Shown: in pieces, positions 25,196 to 34,093 of the stretch
Layout: each line of letters opens with the position of its first letter
Numbering within the stretch: position 1 is the first letter of the stretch
Assembly (NCBI RefSeq): GCF_009724245.1
Contig: NZ_WNNK01000002.1
Location: 248,001 to 312,000 of the forward strand
Direction: 5' to 3'
DNA from: Pseudomonas spelaei
GTDB taxonomy: Bacteria > Pseudomonadota > Gammaproteobacteria > Pseudomonadales > Pseudomonadaceae
DNA length: 64,000 nt
The notes under the pieces: generated by a model
Databases searched by the model: none
Told to the model about the DNA's origin: nothing
What the model saw: the letters and a program-made list of their open reading frames with translations, nothing else
Program-made: the position numbers and the translations under genes

Positions 25196-27220
25196 TTAGT
25201 ACCGCGCATCCACCGGCTTGCCGCCGTTCGGCCAGTCCTTCACCTTGTCCGGGAAATCCGGGCGCGGTTGGCCGGAGAAGTAGGCGGCGACATCCACCGC
25301 TTCCTGATCCGACAAACCACCCTGCCCCAGCGGGAATTTCTCGTGGAAGCCAATCGGCATGTTGCGTTTGACGAAAGCCGCAGCGGTGTAGGTGCGGGCC
25401 ATGCCTGCGCCGATATTGAAGGAGCGTTCGCCCCACAGCGGTGGGTAGACAAGACTGCCGTCGGCGCGCGCCAAGCCTTCACCGTCATTGCCGTGGCACA
25501 CCGCACACTGCTTGGCATACACCTGCTTGCCGTTGGCCAGGTCGGGCTTGATTGCCGGATCGATCTTGCCGACGCCACGCCCGGCCACTTTGTCTTCGGG
25601 CTGGGTGTTCATTTTCATCCAGTCGAAATACGCGACCATCGCCTGCATATCCGCCGATTGCGGTGGCAGCGGTTTGCCGTTCATGGAGCGGCGGAAACAA
25701 CCGTTGATCCGTTCCTCCAGGCTCACCACCTTGCCCGCACGCGGCGCATAGCTGGGGAAAAACGCAGAGACGCCGACAAAGGGCGAACCGTCCGCTACGG
25801 TACCCGCGTTCAAATGGCAACTGGTGCAGTTCAGCGAGTTGCCGACATTGCCCGGCAGCAGTTCCCTGGTTTGCAGGTGCAGGCGCATGCCGCGCACCAC
25901 TTGATCGGCATTCGGCGCGGCCAGCAAGTTGGCCAGCCGCGGGGTTTCAAAGGCCGATGAATCGGTGCTGGCCGGGTTGAGTTGGCCGCGCAGCTTCTTG
26001 ACCTGCGCGGCGCTGATAGGTGTGCCTTCATTGCCCCAGCGGGTGCGGACAAAACTGAGGATTTCAGCGATTTCCTGATCGGCCAACCGGGCGAAACCCG
26101 GCATGGTGTAGACCCGTGGATGGGTCGCCGTTTCCGCAGTTTCCCAACCGGTGAGGGTGATGTGCAACAGCGAAGTCGGGTTGTTCGACGCTACGCTCGG
26201 GTTGCCGGCCAGCGGCGGAAACAGACCTTTCACGCCACCGCCGTCGCTGCGGTGACAGTCGCTGCAAAACTGCATGTAACCCAAGCCGCCACGACTGGTG
26301 AACAAATCCTTGGGCGGTGCTGCGGGCGCCTGCGCCACAGCCGGCATCGTCAAGTCGTCTTTGCCCGCAGGCAGAGACTTCAGGTAGCTGGCAATGGCAG
26401 TCAAATCGTCGTCGGTGAAGTGCTGCGTGCTGTGGTGAATCACATCGGCCATGTTCCCGGACACCGTGGCAAACCGATTTTGTCCGGTCTTGAGCAACTG
26501 CACGGTGTCGTCCACCGTCCACAGGTTGCGCAGGCTCAGGGCACGCCAATGCTCGACGGTTTCCCCCGCCAGGTAATGTTGGCCGCCGCGCCCGGCGTCG
26601 CTCATGGCTTTTTCCTGGAAGGCAATGCCGCGTGGTGTGTGGCACGAACCGCAATGCCCCAGGCCCTGGACCAGATAGGCGCCACGATTAAGCACTTCAT
26701 CCCGGGCCGAATCCGGCGCAAACGGCTGCTTGTCGAGAAACGCAAAATTCCACAACGCCAGGCCCCAGCGCTGATTGAACGGGAACCCCATGTCCGCTTC
26801 CAGATTGGCCTGGCGCACCGGTTCCACGCCCTGCATCAGGTAGGCGAACAAGGCGCGCATGTCGGCTTCGCTCATCTTCGCGTAGGACGGGTACGGCATT
26901 GCCGGGTACAGATTGCCCCCCGCCGGCGTCACGCCTTCCCGCATGACCCGGTCGAATTGTTCGAAACTGTATTGGCCGATTCCGGTGTCACGGTCCGGGG
27001 TGATGTTACTGGAGAAGATCGTGCCCATCGGCGTCTTCAGTTCCAGCCCTCCAGCCATCACCGGGCCCTCTTTGGCGGTGTGGCAAGCAATGCAGTCGCC
27101 CAGTTGAGCAACGTATTTGCCATGCTCCACCAGGGGGGTATCGGGTTCGTTGGCGTGCACGGGGTGCGCCAACAACAGCGTCGCCCCCATCAGGGCCAGA
27201 CGTAACAGGGAAAGGGCCAT
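25196..27220 (-). CDS. Pentahaem cytochrome c: alcohol-dehydrogenase-type triheme cytochrome joined to a TsdA-like thiosulfate dehydrogenase
   Basis: The ATG at 27220 (AAAGGA 8 bases upstream) gives 674 residues with a signal peptide cut near residue 24. Five haem sites are seen: CIACH 43-47, CGSCH 190-194, CSDCH 319-323, CTSCH 465-469 and CAVCH 572-576. Residues 25-395 match the triheme cytochrome subunit of quinone-linked alcohol, gluconate and sorbitol dehydrogenases. Residues about 430-674 look like TsdA: LNCTSCHLNAG followed by LEERINGC508FRRSMNG, where the Cys is the unusual axial ligand of the active-site haem in TsdA. Inferred: periplasmic thiosulfate/tetrathionate chemistry wired to a respiratory cytochrome arm. 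It has no adjacent catalytic dehydrogenase and no C-terminal anchor. Confidence 0.85.
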   Translation of the reverse strand: MALSLLRLALMGATLLLAHPVHANEPDTPLVEHGKYVAQLGDCIACHTAKEGPVMAGGLELKTPMGTIFSSNITPDRDTGIGQYSFEQFDRVMREGVTPAGGNLYPAMPYPSYAKMSEADMRALFAYLMQGVEPVRQANLEADMGFPFNQRWGLALWNFAFLDKQPFAPDSARDEVLNRGAYLVQGLGHCGSCHTPRGIAFQEKAMSDAGRGGQHYLAGETVEHWRALSLRNLWTVDDTVQLLKTGQNRFATVSGNMADVIHHSTQHFTDDDLTAIASYLKSLPAGKDDLTMPAVAQAPAAPPKDLFTSRGGLGYMQFCSDCHRSDGGGVKGLFPPLAGNPSVASNNPTSLLHITLTGWETAETATHPRVYTMPGFARLADQEIAEILSFVRTRWGNEGTPISAAQVKKLRGQLNPASTDSSAFETPRLANLLAAPNADQVVRGMRLHLQTRELLPGNVGNSLNCTSCHLNAGTVADGSPFVGVSAFFPSYAPRAGKVVSLEERINGCFRRSMNGKPLPPQSADMQAMVAYFDWMKMNTQPEDKVAGRGVGKIDPAIKPDLANGKQVYAKQCAVCHGNDGEGLARADGSLVYPPLWGERSFNIGAGMARTYTAAAFVKRNMPIGFHEKFPLGQGGLSDQEAVDVAAYFSGQPRPDFPDKVKDWPNGGKPVDARY

Positions 27221-27368
27221 CACATTATTCCTTTAATAACCGGGCCTGGAGTGGTCTCCTCGGCACAGGTCTGCAATCGTTGTTATGAGGTCATCAGGCG
27301 GATAACCGGGGCAAGGTCAGCCCCGGCTTCGTTGTAGCGGATTTTCGGTAGCAGCCAATTGATATGAG

Positions 27369-27393
27369 TCAGCGCTATTTACGACAGCGCTGA
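27369..27393. promoter_or_regulatory. Palindrome upstream of the pentahaem cytochrome / GNAT pair
   Basis: TCAGCGCT (27369-27376) pairs with AGCGCTGA (27386-27393) around 9 bases, in the 212-base divergent region between the pentahaem cytochrome and the GNAT gene. It may be an operator; no regulator is identified. Confidence 0.3.
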
Positions 27394-27432
27394 TTAACGG
27401 CATAACAGCTGCTTCACGCACAAGGAGTGCCC

Positions 27433-27918
27433 ATGTCCCAAGAGTTAACCTATCGCCAGGCCACCGTGGCTGATCTGCCGACGCTGTGCGAACTCGGCCA
27501 GCCGCTCAATCGCTTGCACCACCAGGAGCGGCCCGATATCTATCGCGAGGCGACCGAACACGTGGAGCGCGACCAGACCCACTGGCGACCCTGCTTGACC
27601 AGCCGGCTTCAGACGGTGTTTCTTGCCGAACAGGAAGGTGCCGGCGTGGGGTTCATCACCGTGCAAATCATCGAGACCAGCAGCCCATTGTTGCAGCCGC
27701 TGCGCGTCGGCCGGATCGGCTCGATCTGTGTCCTTGAGGCACAGCGTGGCCAGGGCATTGGCCGCACCTTGATGGAGTTCGCCGAGCGCTGGGCTATCAG
27801 GCAAGGCGCCGGTGATTTGCGCCTTACCGTGTGGGCATTCAACGAACCGGCACAGCGGCTTTACAGGGAACTGGGTTACGAAACACGTGCCTTCGAAATG
27901 GGCAAGCGCCTCGATTAA
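27433..27918 (+). CDS. GNAT-family N-acetyltransferase
   Basis: The ATG at 27433 has AAGGAG 6 bases upstream (161 residues). The acetyl-CoA loop is seen in RIGSICVLEAQRGQGIGRTL (Q/R-x-x-G-x-G/A) and the C-terminal motif in AQRLYRELGYETR. Substrate unknown. It is divergent from the pentahaem cytochrome, and no operon partner is evident. Confidence 0.88.
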   Translation: MSQELTYRQATVADLPTLCELGQPLNRLHHQERPDIYREATEHVERDQTHWRPCLTSRLQTVFLAEQEGAGVGFITVQIIETSSPLLQPLRVGRIGSICVLEAQRGQGIGRTLMEFAERWAIRQGAGDLRLTVWAFNEPAQRLYRELGYETRAFEMGKRLD

Positions 27919-28051
27919 ACCGATGGACAGCTCGCGCTCACGCCGTTGAGTGGCAATGAAGGCAGAGTGCTGCCTTGACCTGATCCGCCTCCCCGCTGAA
28001 AATGCCCGACGCTTTTCCCGTCTCCCCGTTTAACGAAGTAGTGAAATTTCA

Positions 28052-28750
28052 ATGTCTGATGCCCGTATCGAAGAATCCGTAGCCACCTTGCAGTCCAAAG
28101 CTGAATACGAAAACGCCATCAACCTTTCACAACACGTGCCAGTGGCCAAGAGCATCAGTGAAATGGTGCTGGACGCGTTCCACACCTCCAAGGAAAGCGA
28201 CCAGATCCGCGAGTTGCGCGTTGCCATCCGTCAGGCCCACGACGCCTTCGACGACGACAAGGCCTACGACCTGATGGGCCAGCTCAAGCAGCTCAAGGAC
28301 GCCGAAGCCGCCGACAATGCTGCCCTGGAAGACCTGAACAGCCAATTTTCCATCAGCCGCATCCTGTCCAGCTTCAAGGACGACCCCGAGTTCCAGGAGC
28401 TGGTCTACGGCCTGGCCCTCAAGGTGCTGAACCAGACGCACCAGGCCATCAGCAACCCGAGCGCCGGCAAAAGCAAGGCGGCCCGGGCCAAGAAGGAAGT
28501 CGAAGTGTTCGCCATCAGCAAGGACGGCATCAGCGTTACCTTGCCCATGCGCTCGCCGCGTGCCAAGCCGAATGTCGACCGTGAAGCGTTTGAGTTCCTC
28601 GGCTTCAGCTTTGTCGGTGAAGGCGATGAAGCGGAACTGGAAGTCGAAACCTTTGTGGATAACGCCGGTAACGAGCAGCCGCTGACCCGCAAAAGCATCG
28701 TGACTGCGTTGCAACAGCAGACCGCGTTTGACGGCTACAGCATCGCGTAG
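28052..28750 (+). CDS. Protein of unknown function, 232 residues
   Basis: An open frame with a clean ATG at 28052 and typical pseudomonad codon use, so it is probably real. The N-terminal 130 residues look alpha-helical and acidic (IRQAHDAFDDDKAYDLMGQL, QLKDAEAADNAALEDLNSQF), followed by a short Ala/Lys-rich linker (SAGKSKAARAKKEV) and a C-terminal alpha/beta part. There is no signal peptide, membrane helix or motif I recognise. It stands alone between a GNAT gene and a terminator. No function is proposed. Confidence 0.65.
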   Translation: MSDARIEESVATLQSKAEYENAINLSQHVPVAKSISEMVLDAFHTSKESDQIRELRVAIRQAHDAFDDDKAYDLMGQLKQLKDAEAADNAALEDLNSQFSISRILSSFKDDPEFQELVYGLALKVLNQTHQAISNPSAGKSKAARAKKEVEVFAISKDGISVTLPMRSPRAKPNVDREAFEFLGFSFVGEGDEAELEVETFVDNAGNEQPLTRKSIVTALQQQTAFDGYSIA

Positions 28751-28777
28751 GCGCTCACCACCACCGTCGCGCCTGAC

Positions 28778-28807
28778 GCAGCCTCGCTAAAGCTCGACAG
28801 CTGCTAC
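28778..28807. repeat. Solitary REP half-element
   Basis: GCAGCCTCGCTAAAGCTCGA and the following bases match one arm of REPINs B-D, but no opposite arm follows, so it is a solo or decayed copy. Confidence 0.7.
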
Positions 28808-28866
28808 GGGCTGGTGTGTTTGCCGGGTGAGGTTCAAGACGGTATCTACGCAAAGTTCGAGTCATA

Positions 28867-28903
28867 AAAAAGCCCCGCGCTTCTCACGAAGGCGGGGCTT
28901 TTT
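28867..28903. terminator. Bidirectional terminator between the unknown gene and the triheme cytochrome
   Basis: AAAAAGCCCCGC (28867-28878) pairs with GCGGGGCTTTTT (28892-28903), with T-runs on both strands. It ends the plus-strand unknown gene and the minus-strand dehydrogenase operon. The loop, CTTCTCACGAAG, is nearly the same as that of the terminator at 36794. Confidence 0.92.
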
Positions 28904-28911
28904 ACTGGCCG

Positions 28912-30354
28912 TTACTTTGAATGTAGCCGGCGATTCAACGCAATGCGCTTGGCCTCCAGCGCCTGCACCTGTGCGCGGCGACGCCGCCACACCACCAGCA
29001 CTACCATCAGCAGCAACACCAGCAATCCTCCACCCCACAACAGATACGGCATGGCCGTGATCAACAGTGGCGCGTCCCCGCCGCGACGCATACTGGCCAC
29101 GTCTGCCGGGCTGACACTCAGTGCCGGGTTGCCAAAAGTTTGCAGGCTGTAGTTGGCGATGGCAGCAATTTGCGCGTCATTCAGGTCACCGCCCAGCGCC
29201 GGCATGCTGACCGCTGCGTCAGCGCCCTTGCGGTCGATACCGGCAATGATCGCCATCACCAGGTTGTTGGCCTGGTTGCCGTTCAGCGCGCTGTTGAGGC
29301 TCAGGGACGGATAGAACGCATCCGAGGTGCCTTGCCCATCACGACCATGACAACTGGAGCACGCCGAGTTGTAGAGGCGCGCGCCATCGGTGCCGCTGGC
29401 GTCGGCCAGTGAGGCTTGATCACCCTGGCCGGTTTCCAGGGTGCTCATGTCCACCGGCTTGACCTCACGCACCACCCGCTCGGTCTGCTGCGGATCGCGG
29501 ATCGGCGGGACCGTGCGCAAGTAGGCGGCCATGGCGTGCAGGTCGCTGTTACTGAGGTGGCGAAAGCTGTTTTCCACCGCCTCGGCCATGCCACCAGCGG
29601 CTTGGGCCTTGTCGGTCAGGTGACCGTTTTTCAGGAAGTCGACCAGGTCGTCCTCGCTCCAGTCACCCAGGCCACTGACCTTGTCCGAGGTGATGTTGGG
29701 CGCAACCCAACCGCCCAGCTTTGCCCCGGCCAGGTACTGGCTGTTGTCTTCGGCCATCAACACGTTGCGCGGCGTATGGCAGGCGCCACAGTGGGCCAGG
29801 TTGTCCACCAGGTACTGGCCACGGTTGACCTGCTCACTGGCGCCCGGCTTGGGCACAAAGCCCTGGCTATCGAGGAACACCAGGTTCCAGCCGAACATCA
29901 ATTGGCGGATGTTGAAGGGGAACGCCAACTTCGTTTCCGGCACCGGCTGGTCCACCGGTTTGACACCGTGTTGCAGGTACACATACAGCGCGTGGATGTC
30001 CTGATCGCTCATGCCCTGATAGGACGTGTATGGCATCGCCGGGTACAGGTGCCGCCCCTTGGCGTTGATGCCTTTGCGCAAGGCATCCGCCAGTTGCTGC
30101 TCGGTGTAGTCGCCGATGCCGTAGGCCTTGGACGGCGTGATGTTGCTGGAGATGATCTTGCCCATGGGCGAGTCGATCACATAGCCGCCGGCCATTTCCG
30201 GACCGCCGTGTTCGACGGTTCGGTGACAGGCCACACAATCCCCGGCCCGCGCGACATAAGCCCCTTGCTCGATCAGCGCCGCATTGTCTTCAGCGGCGAA
30301 GGCCGGCAGCGCAGTCGCCAACAGCGCCAGCAATGGAAATTTCAGTAATCCCAT
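28912..30354 (-). CDS. Triheme membrane-anchored cytochrome c subunit of FAD sugar/polyol dehydrogenase
   Basis: A 480-residue cytochrome with a signal peptide (cut after LPAFA). Three haem sites are seen: CVACH 40-44, CGACH 189-193 and CSSCH 332-336. A C-terminal membrane helix spans about 435-456, followed by RRRR. Known: in gluconate, sorbitol and related FAD dehydrogenases this subunit carries electrons from the catalytic subunit to ubiquinone. It starts 3 bases after the GMC subunit stop, so small, large and cytochrome subunits form one operon, ended by the hairpin at 28867. Confidence 0.93.
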   Translation of the reverse strand: MGLLKFPLLALLATALPAFAAEDNAALIEQGAYVARAGDCVACHRTVEHGGPEMAGGYVIDSPMGKIISSNITPSKAYGIGDYTEQQLADALRKGINAKGRHLYPAMPYTSYQGMSDQDIHALYVYLQHGVKPVDQPVPETKLAFPFNIRQLMFGWNLVFLDSQGFVPKPGASEQVNRGQYLVDNLAHCGACHTPRNVLMAEDNSQYLAGAKLGGWVAPNITSDKVSGLGDWSEDDLVDFLKNGHLTDKAQAAGGMAEAVENSFRHLSNSDLHAMAAYLRTVPPIRDPQQTERVVREVKPVDMSTLETGQGDQASLADASGTDGARLYNSACSSCHGRDGQGTSDAFYPSLSLNSALNGNQANNLVMAIIAGIDRKGADAAVSMPALGGDLNDAQIAAIANYSLQTFGNPALSVSPADVASMRRGGDAPLLITAMPYLLWGGGLLVLLLMVVLVVWRRRRAQVQALEAKRIALNRRLHSK

Positions 30355-30357
30355 GAC

Positions 30358-31947
30358 CTAGATCTCCCGCGCAATGATGTCGGCCATACGGATACTCAGC
30401 GCCACACCCGCGAGGGTCGGGTTGATGGTGCCGGAGGCCGGAATCACCCCGGTGGTGGCCAGGAACAGATTGCCGTGGTCGTGGGTGCGACACTCGTGGT
30501 TGACCACCGAGTCCTTGGGGTCGGTGCCCATGATCACGGTGCCCATCAGGTGGTCGCGGTTCTGGTAGCCGGTGTTGTCTTCCACCACCGTGCCGCCCAT
30601 CAGGCGCACAAAGTGCGCGTAGTCTTCATCGACGTCGGCCTTGGCGGCCTTGACGTAATCCCCCACATCGTAATTGACCACCAGCATCGGAATACCGAGA
30701 GCGTCCTTGCGGGTGCGGCTCGGGCGCACGGTGTTGGTGGGCAGCGGCAGGGTTTCATAGACAGTGGACACATCGACCCAGCGGGCCGCGTCGTGGCGGA
30801 TGCGCTCGTCCAGTTCCTTGCCGTAGACGCCCTCGGCGATCAACCGCTTGGCCACGGCAATGTTGGGCACGTTGTTGGAGATCGAGTGCTTGACCGAAGC
30901 CCGTTCCTTACGGAACTCACCGTCGCGCCGGTTGAAGATCCCGCCCTGCTGCACCGCTCCGCGCCCCGGCCACAACGGCTCGTCGGCGAGAAACTGCAGG
31001 CCCATGCCAGTGTGGTCCATCAGGTTGCGCCCGACCTGGTCGGAGGAGTTGGCAACGTCGGAAATCAGCAGCAACTTGGGGGTTTCCAGGCCATGGGCGG
31101 CGACCACGAAATACTTGGCCGTGAGCCGCACATCGGCACCGGTGGAACTGCGGTAATGGACGGCGACGATCTTGTCGTCCGCGCCCTTTTCCAGTTTATA
31201 CGCGGTGGCGTCGGTGAGCAGCTTGGCGCCGGCCTGTTCCGCGTGACGAGCGTGAACGTCGCCGCTGTACATCGCACCGATGGGGCACACCGGCATGCAG
31301 TTGTTATTGCCACTGCACGCCGGGCGGCCATCGTAAGGTTCGGTGGCACGGCCGTTGGGCTCATGAATGAAGTGATAACCGGCCGGTGACATCCGCGCCC
31401 GCAGGCGCTGGAACAGGTAGGTGTCGCCTTCCGGTGCCATCGGGTAAGGGGCCGAGCGCGGAGGGAAAGCACCGCCGCCCTGCCCGCTCTGGTCCTGAGT
31501 GTCGTTGCCACACACGCCCAGGGCAATTTCCGCCCTGACGTAATAGGGTTCCAGCTCGCTGTACTCCAGTGGCCAGTCACGACCGACGCCATACAACGTC
31601 TTCAACTTCATATCGTTAGGCAAATAACGCCAGCAGGCTGCCGCCCAGTGCCAGGTAGTACCGCCCACCAGTTTCAACATGCCGGGGCGAAATTCGAAAG
31701 AACCGGTGTTCTCGATATATTGCTCATCATAAGAATGATGAGCCCACGGTTCATTGGGATACGGTGAGTTGTAATTGCTCTTGTTTGACGAATTACGGAA
31801 GTTCTCGACGATCTTCCAGCGGGGAATATGCTCACCCGCTTCCAGAATAATCACTGACTTGCCGTGTTTGGCCAATTCAAAAGCGGCATTACTGCCTAAC
31901 GCGCCGGAGCCAACCACAATGACATCGGCGTCATAATCCTGATTCAT
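30358..31947 (-). CDS. GMC-type FAD catalytic subunit of a membrane sugar/polyol dehydrogenase
   Basis: A 529-residue catalytic subunit. The FAD-binding VVGSGALGSNAAFELAKHG is at residues 10-29. Cys211, Cys217 and Cys221 (CSGNNNCMPVC) match the 3Fe-4S cluster ligands of the FAD glucose dehydrogenase family. The C-terminal GTINPTLAGVALSIRMAD contains the conserved catalytic-loop Asn. Known: enzymes of this build oxidise glucose, gluconate, 2-ketogluconate or sorbitol on the periplasmic side; the sugar cannot be assigned by eye. It has no own signal peptide and is probably exported with the Tat-signal small subunit encoded just upstream. Confidence 0.92.
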   Translation of the reverse strand: MNQDYDADVIVVGSGALGSNAAFELAKHGKSVIILEAGEHIPRWKIVENFRNSSNKSNYNSPYPNEPWAHHSYDEQYIENTGSFEFRPGMLKLVGGTTWHWAAACWRYLPNDMKLKTLYGVGRDWPLEYSELEPYYVRAEIALGVCGNDTQDQSGQGGGAFPPRSAPYPMAPEGDTYLFQRLRARMSPAGYHFIHEPNGRATEPYDGRPACSGNNNCMPVCPIGAMYSGDVHARHAEQAGAKLLTDATAYKLEKGADDKIVAVHYRSSTGADVRLTAKYFVVAAHGLETPKLLLISDVANSSDQVGRNLMDHTGMGLQFLADEPLWPGRGAVQQGGIFNRRDGEFRKERASVKHSISNNVPNIAVAKRLIAEGVYGKELDERIRHDAARWVDVSTVYETLPLPTNTVRPSRTRKDALGIPMLVVNYDVGDYVKAAKADVDEDYAHFVRLMGGTVVEDNTGYQNRDHLMGTVIMGTDPKDSVVNHECRTHDHGNLFLATTGVIPASGTINPTLAGVALSIRMADIIAREI

Positions 31948-31961
31948 AAAGGTGCCTTGTC

Positions 31962-32498
31962 TTAGTCGTTGGCCAGCGTGGCCGGAGGATCAACCCAGTA
32001 ATTGGTTTTTCCACGGGAATAGGTCGGGATCACCGTGGCGTCCCGAGTCGGCTCATAAGCCAACGCACCGGTAAAGGTCACCAGCCGCGTGTTGTCCGTG
32101 GCACGCCAGGAAACCGGGGTGCCGGTGTAGCCCAGGTACCAGGCCGAGACGATTTTTTGCACGGTGTCTTTAACCACCGGATCGCGATAGAACGGGCTGC
32201 CGGACAATTGGCTGACGCTGTGCAAGTGCTGCTGGCCGACCTTGCTCCACAACGCTTTCATCTTGTCCGGGAATGTTGGATCGTTCTGCGTGCACTGGGC
32301 CAGGATCCGCAGGGACAAGGTGGCGTCCAGGGTCTGGCGTTCGGTAAGGAACATCGATAACTGACGGAAGGATTCAACATCGTCACTGGCTGCGCTGCGA
32401 ACATCCTGCGCCAGCACAGAGCCCGCCCACAAAGGGGCGAACAGGCCGGCGCCGGTCAAGGCTGCACCTGAATAAAGGAGTTTTCTTCTGGTAATCAC
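31962..32498 (-). CDS. Tat-exported small subunit of the FAD dehydrogenase
   Basis: The GTG at 32498 is chosen: TGGAG lies 7 bases upstream and the product (178 residues) begins with a clean twin-arginine signal, ITRRKLLYSGAALTGAGLFA, cut after VLAQ. Longer starts at 32513 or 32555 lack this spacing. The mature part matches the sorbitol/gluconate dehydrogenase small-subunit family (FRQLSMFLTERQTLDATLSL, then AWYLGYTGTP). Known: it helps fold the flavin subunit and carries it through the Tat pathway. First gene of the three-gene operon; the stop lies 14 bases before the next start. Confidence 0.88.
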   Translation of the reverse strand: MITRRKLLYSGAALTGAGLFAPLWAGSVLAQDVRSAASDDVESFRQLSMFLTERQTLDATLSLRILAQCTQNDPTFPDKMKALWSKVGQQHLHSVSQLSGSPFYRDPVVKDTVQKIVSAWYLGYTGTPVSWRATDNTRLVTFTGALAYEPTRDATVIPTYSRGKTNYWVDPPATLAND

Positions 32499-32737
32499 GG
32501 GGTATCTCCACATGAGTCGAGCAATGATCGGCGGATAGATCAATTTCGACTTCACTGCAAAAGGCTAATTACTTCGGTCACTGAAGTTGATCGGACTTTA
32601 AGAGCCCTTTTTATAACTGCCTGGAGAACATCAAGCTGCCGGACAGCTTGCTTATAATAAGAATGAGAAGTAAGACGAGCAGGTATGACAGTTGCCGAAC
32701 CACCCTACAGCAATTCATCCCGTAATCACATGAAACA

Positions 32738-34093
32738 TCAGTGTTCCATATAGTCGGTGATGGGATACATCGCGCACAACGCTTCGACCTGAATACGGAA
32801 CCGCTCTTGTAACGCAGGTTCCAGCCTGTATTCCTGCTCACCGAGCGGCGTCACCTCATCGAGTATCCGGCAAACCAAATCGACAACTCGGCGACATCCC
32901 TCAGGGTCGATGTAACGTTGCGCCATGGATCCGGTACCAATACACAACCCGCTGGTGACGAGTGACGATCGGGTCTCGCCGGGTACGCGATTTTTATTCA
33001 CGATGATCCCGCAGCACTCCAGCGCTGACTCCGCAATAGCGCCGGTGATGCCTCCACGCAAGCGAATCAGGACCGTGTGGTTTTCACTGCGCCCGCCTAC
33101 GACCTCATAGTCATAGGCCTGAAACGCGCTGGCCACCGCATCCGCCGTGATCCGAATCCGTTCCATCCAGGCGTCGAACGCTGGAGACATGGCGTAACCC
33201 AACGCAGCCGCCTTTGCCGCAATCATGTTGACGGCCGGCGCCCCCTGCATGCGAGGGAACACGGCTTGATCGAGCACGCGGCTGAAGGTCGACTTCAGGC
33301 CAGGCACCTTTGTGTGGGCGTCACGGCCGGAAAGGATCAGGCCTCCGCGCGGCCCCGCGAGTTGCTTGTGCGTGCATGTCGTCGTGACGTGTGCAGCGTC
33401 GATCGGGCTCGGATGCCGCCCAGTGGCAACCAGCCCGGCGATATGGGAAATGTCAGCGAGCAGGATGGCCCCGGCTTCATCGGCAATCGCGCGGAACCGC
33501 TCGAAATCGATGACCCGTGAGTAAGCCGTCGCACCGCAAATGATGATGCGCGGACGATGAGCAAGCGCGAGCTGGCGCACCTGGTCGTAATCGATGAGGC
33601 CGTCAGATGTCGTACCGTAGCGGATGACCTTGTAGTAGGCGCCGGTGAAAGCGACGGGGCCACCATGGGTAAGATGCCCACCGTGATCGTGGGCCATTCC
33701 CAGCAACGTATCCCCAGGCTCAAGCAGGGCGGCGAGCACTTGGGCATTGGCGTTCGAGGCCGAGTGTGACTGCACGCCTGCGTACTGGGCACCAAACAGC
33801 TCTCGCGCTCTGCGGATCGCCAGCGACTCAACCCGATCGACATTCTCGCAGCCTGCGTGATAGCGCCGGCCCGGCGTGCCCTCTACCGTGACGTTGACCA
33901 GCGCCGAGGCAGATGCCGCCAGGGTTCCAGGCGTGACTGCGCAGGAAGAAGAGACCAGTGACAGTGTGTGGTGCTGGCGCGTGACTTCTGCGTCCAGGAT
34001 TCCCGCCAACTCGGCGTCTTCTGCTCGCAGATCCGCCATGCCTCGTCGCAGCAGGTCAGCCTGGTTCTTCAGTGGTTCAGTATTGGCTGCCAT
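32738..34093 (-). CDS. SHMT-like PLP enzyme with altered substrate pocket
   Basis: A 451-residue fold-type I enzyme aligned throughout with serine hydroxymethyltransferase. PLP residues are kept: Lys243 in THKQLAGPRGG, Asp214 and His217 in ADISHIAGL, His137 in DHGGHLTHG. Several substrate residues differ from E. coli GlyA: the carboxylate-binding Arg363 is Cys384 (TSGLCIGTG in place of TSGIRVGTP), Tyr55 is Thr69 and Tyr65 is His79. VNKN of the folate region is kept. So it is unlikely to be a housekeeping GlyA; an aldolase/transaldolase or another PLP reaction on an unusual donor is possible (inference). It is divergent from the XRE regulator at 34492, which may control it. Confidence 0.8.
   Translation of the reverse strand: MAANTEPLKNQADLLRRGMADLRAEDAELAGILDAEVTRQHHTLSLVSSSCAVTPGTLAASASALVNVTVEGTPGRRYHAGCENVDRVESLAIRRARELFGAQYAGVQSHSASNANAQVLAALLEPGDTLLGMAHDHGGHLTHGGPVAFTGAYYKVIRYGTTSDGLIDYDQVRQLALAHRPRIIICGATAYSRVIDFERFRAIADEAGAILLADISHIAGLVATGRHPSPIDAAHVTTTCTHKQLAGPRGGLILSGRDAHTKVPGLKSTFSRVLDQAVFPRMQGAPAVNMIAAKAAALGYAMSPAFDAWMERIRITADAVASAFQAYDYEVVGGRSENHTVLIRLRGGITGAIAESALECCGIIVNKNRVPGETRSSLVTSGLCIGTGSMAQRYIDPEGCRRVVDLVCRILDEVTPLGEQEYRLEPALQERFRIQVEALCAMYPITDYMEH

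Noticed and set aside
25982..27205. 407-codon open frame on the plus strand opposite the pentahaem cytochrome
   Set aside because: The product is low-complexity Arg/Gly/His-rich and mirrors GC-rich third positions of the real gene; the minus-strand protein has five haem motifs.
32738..34093. Housekeeping glyA
   Set aside because: Arg363, Tyr55 and Tyr65 of the substrate pocket are all replaced, so normal serine hydroxymethyltransferase activity is doubtful.
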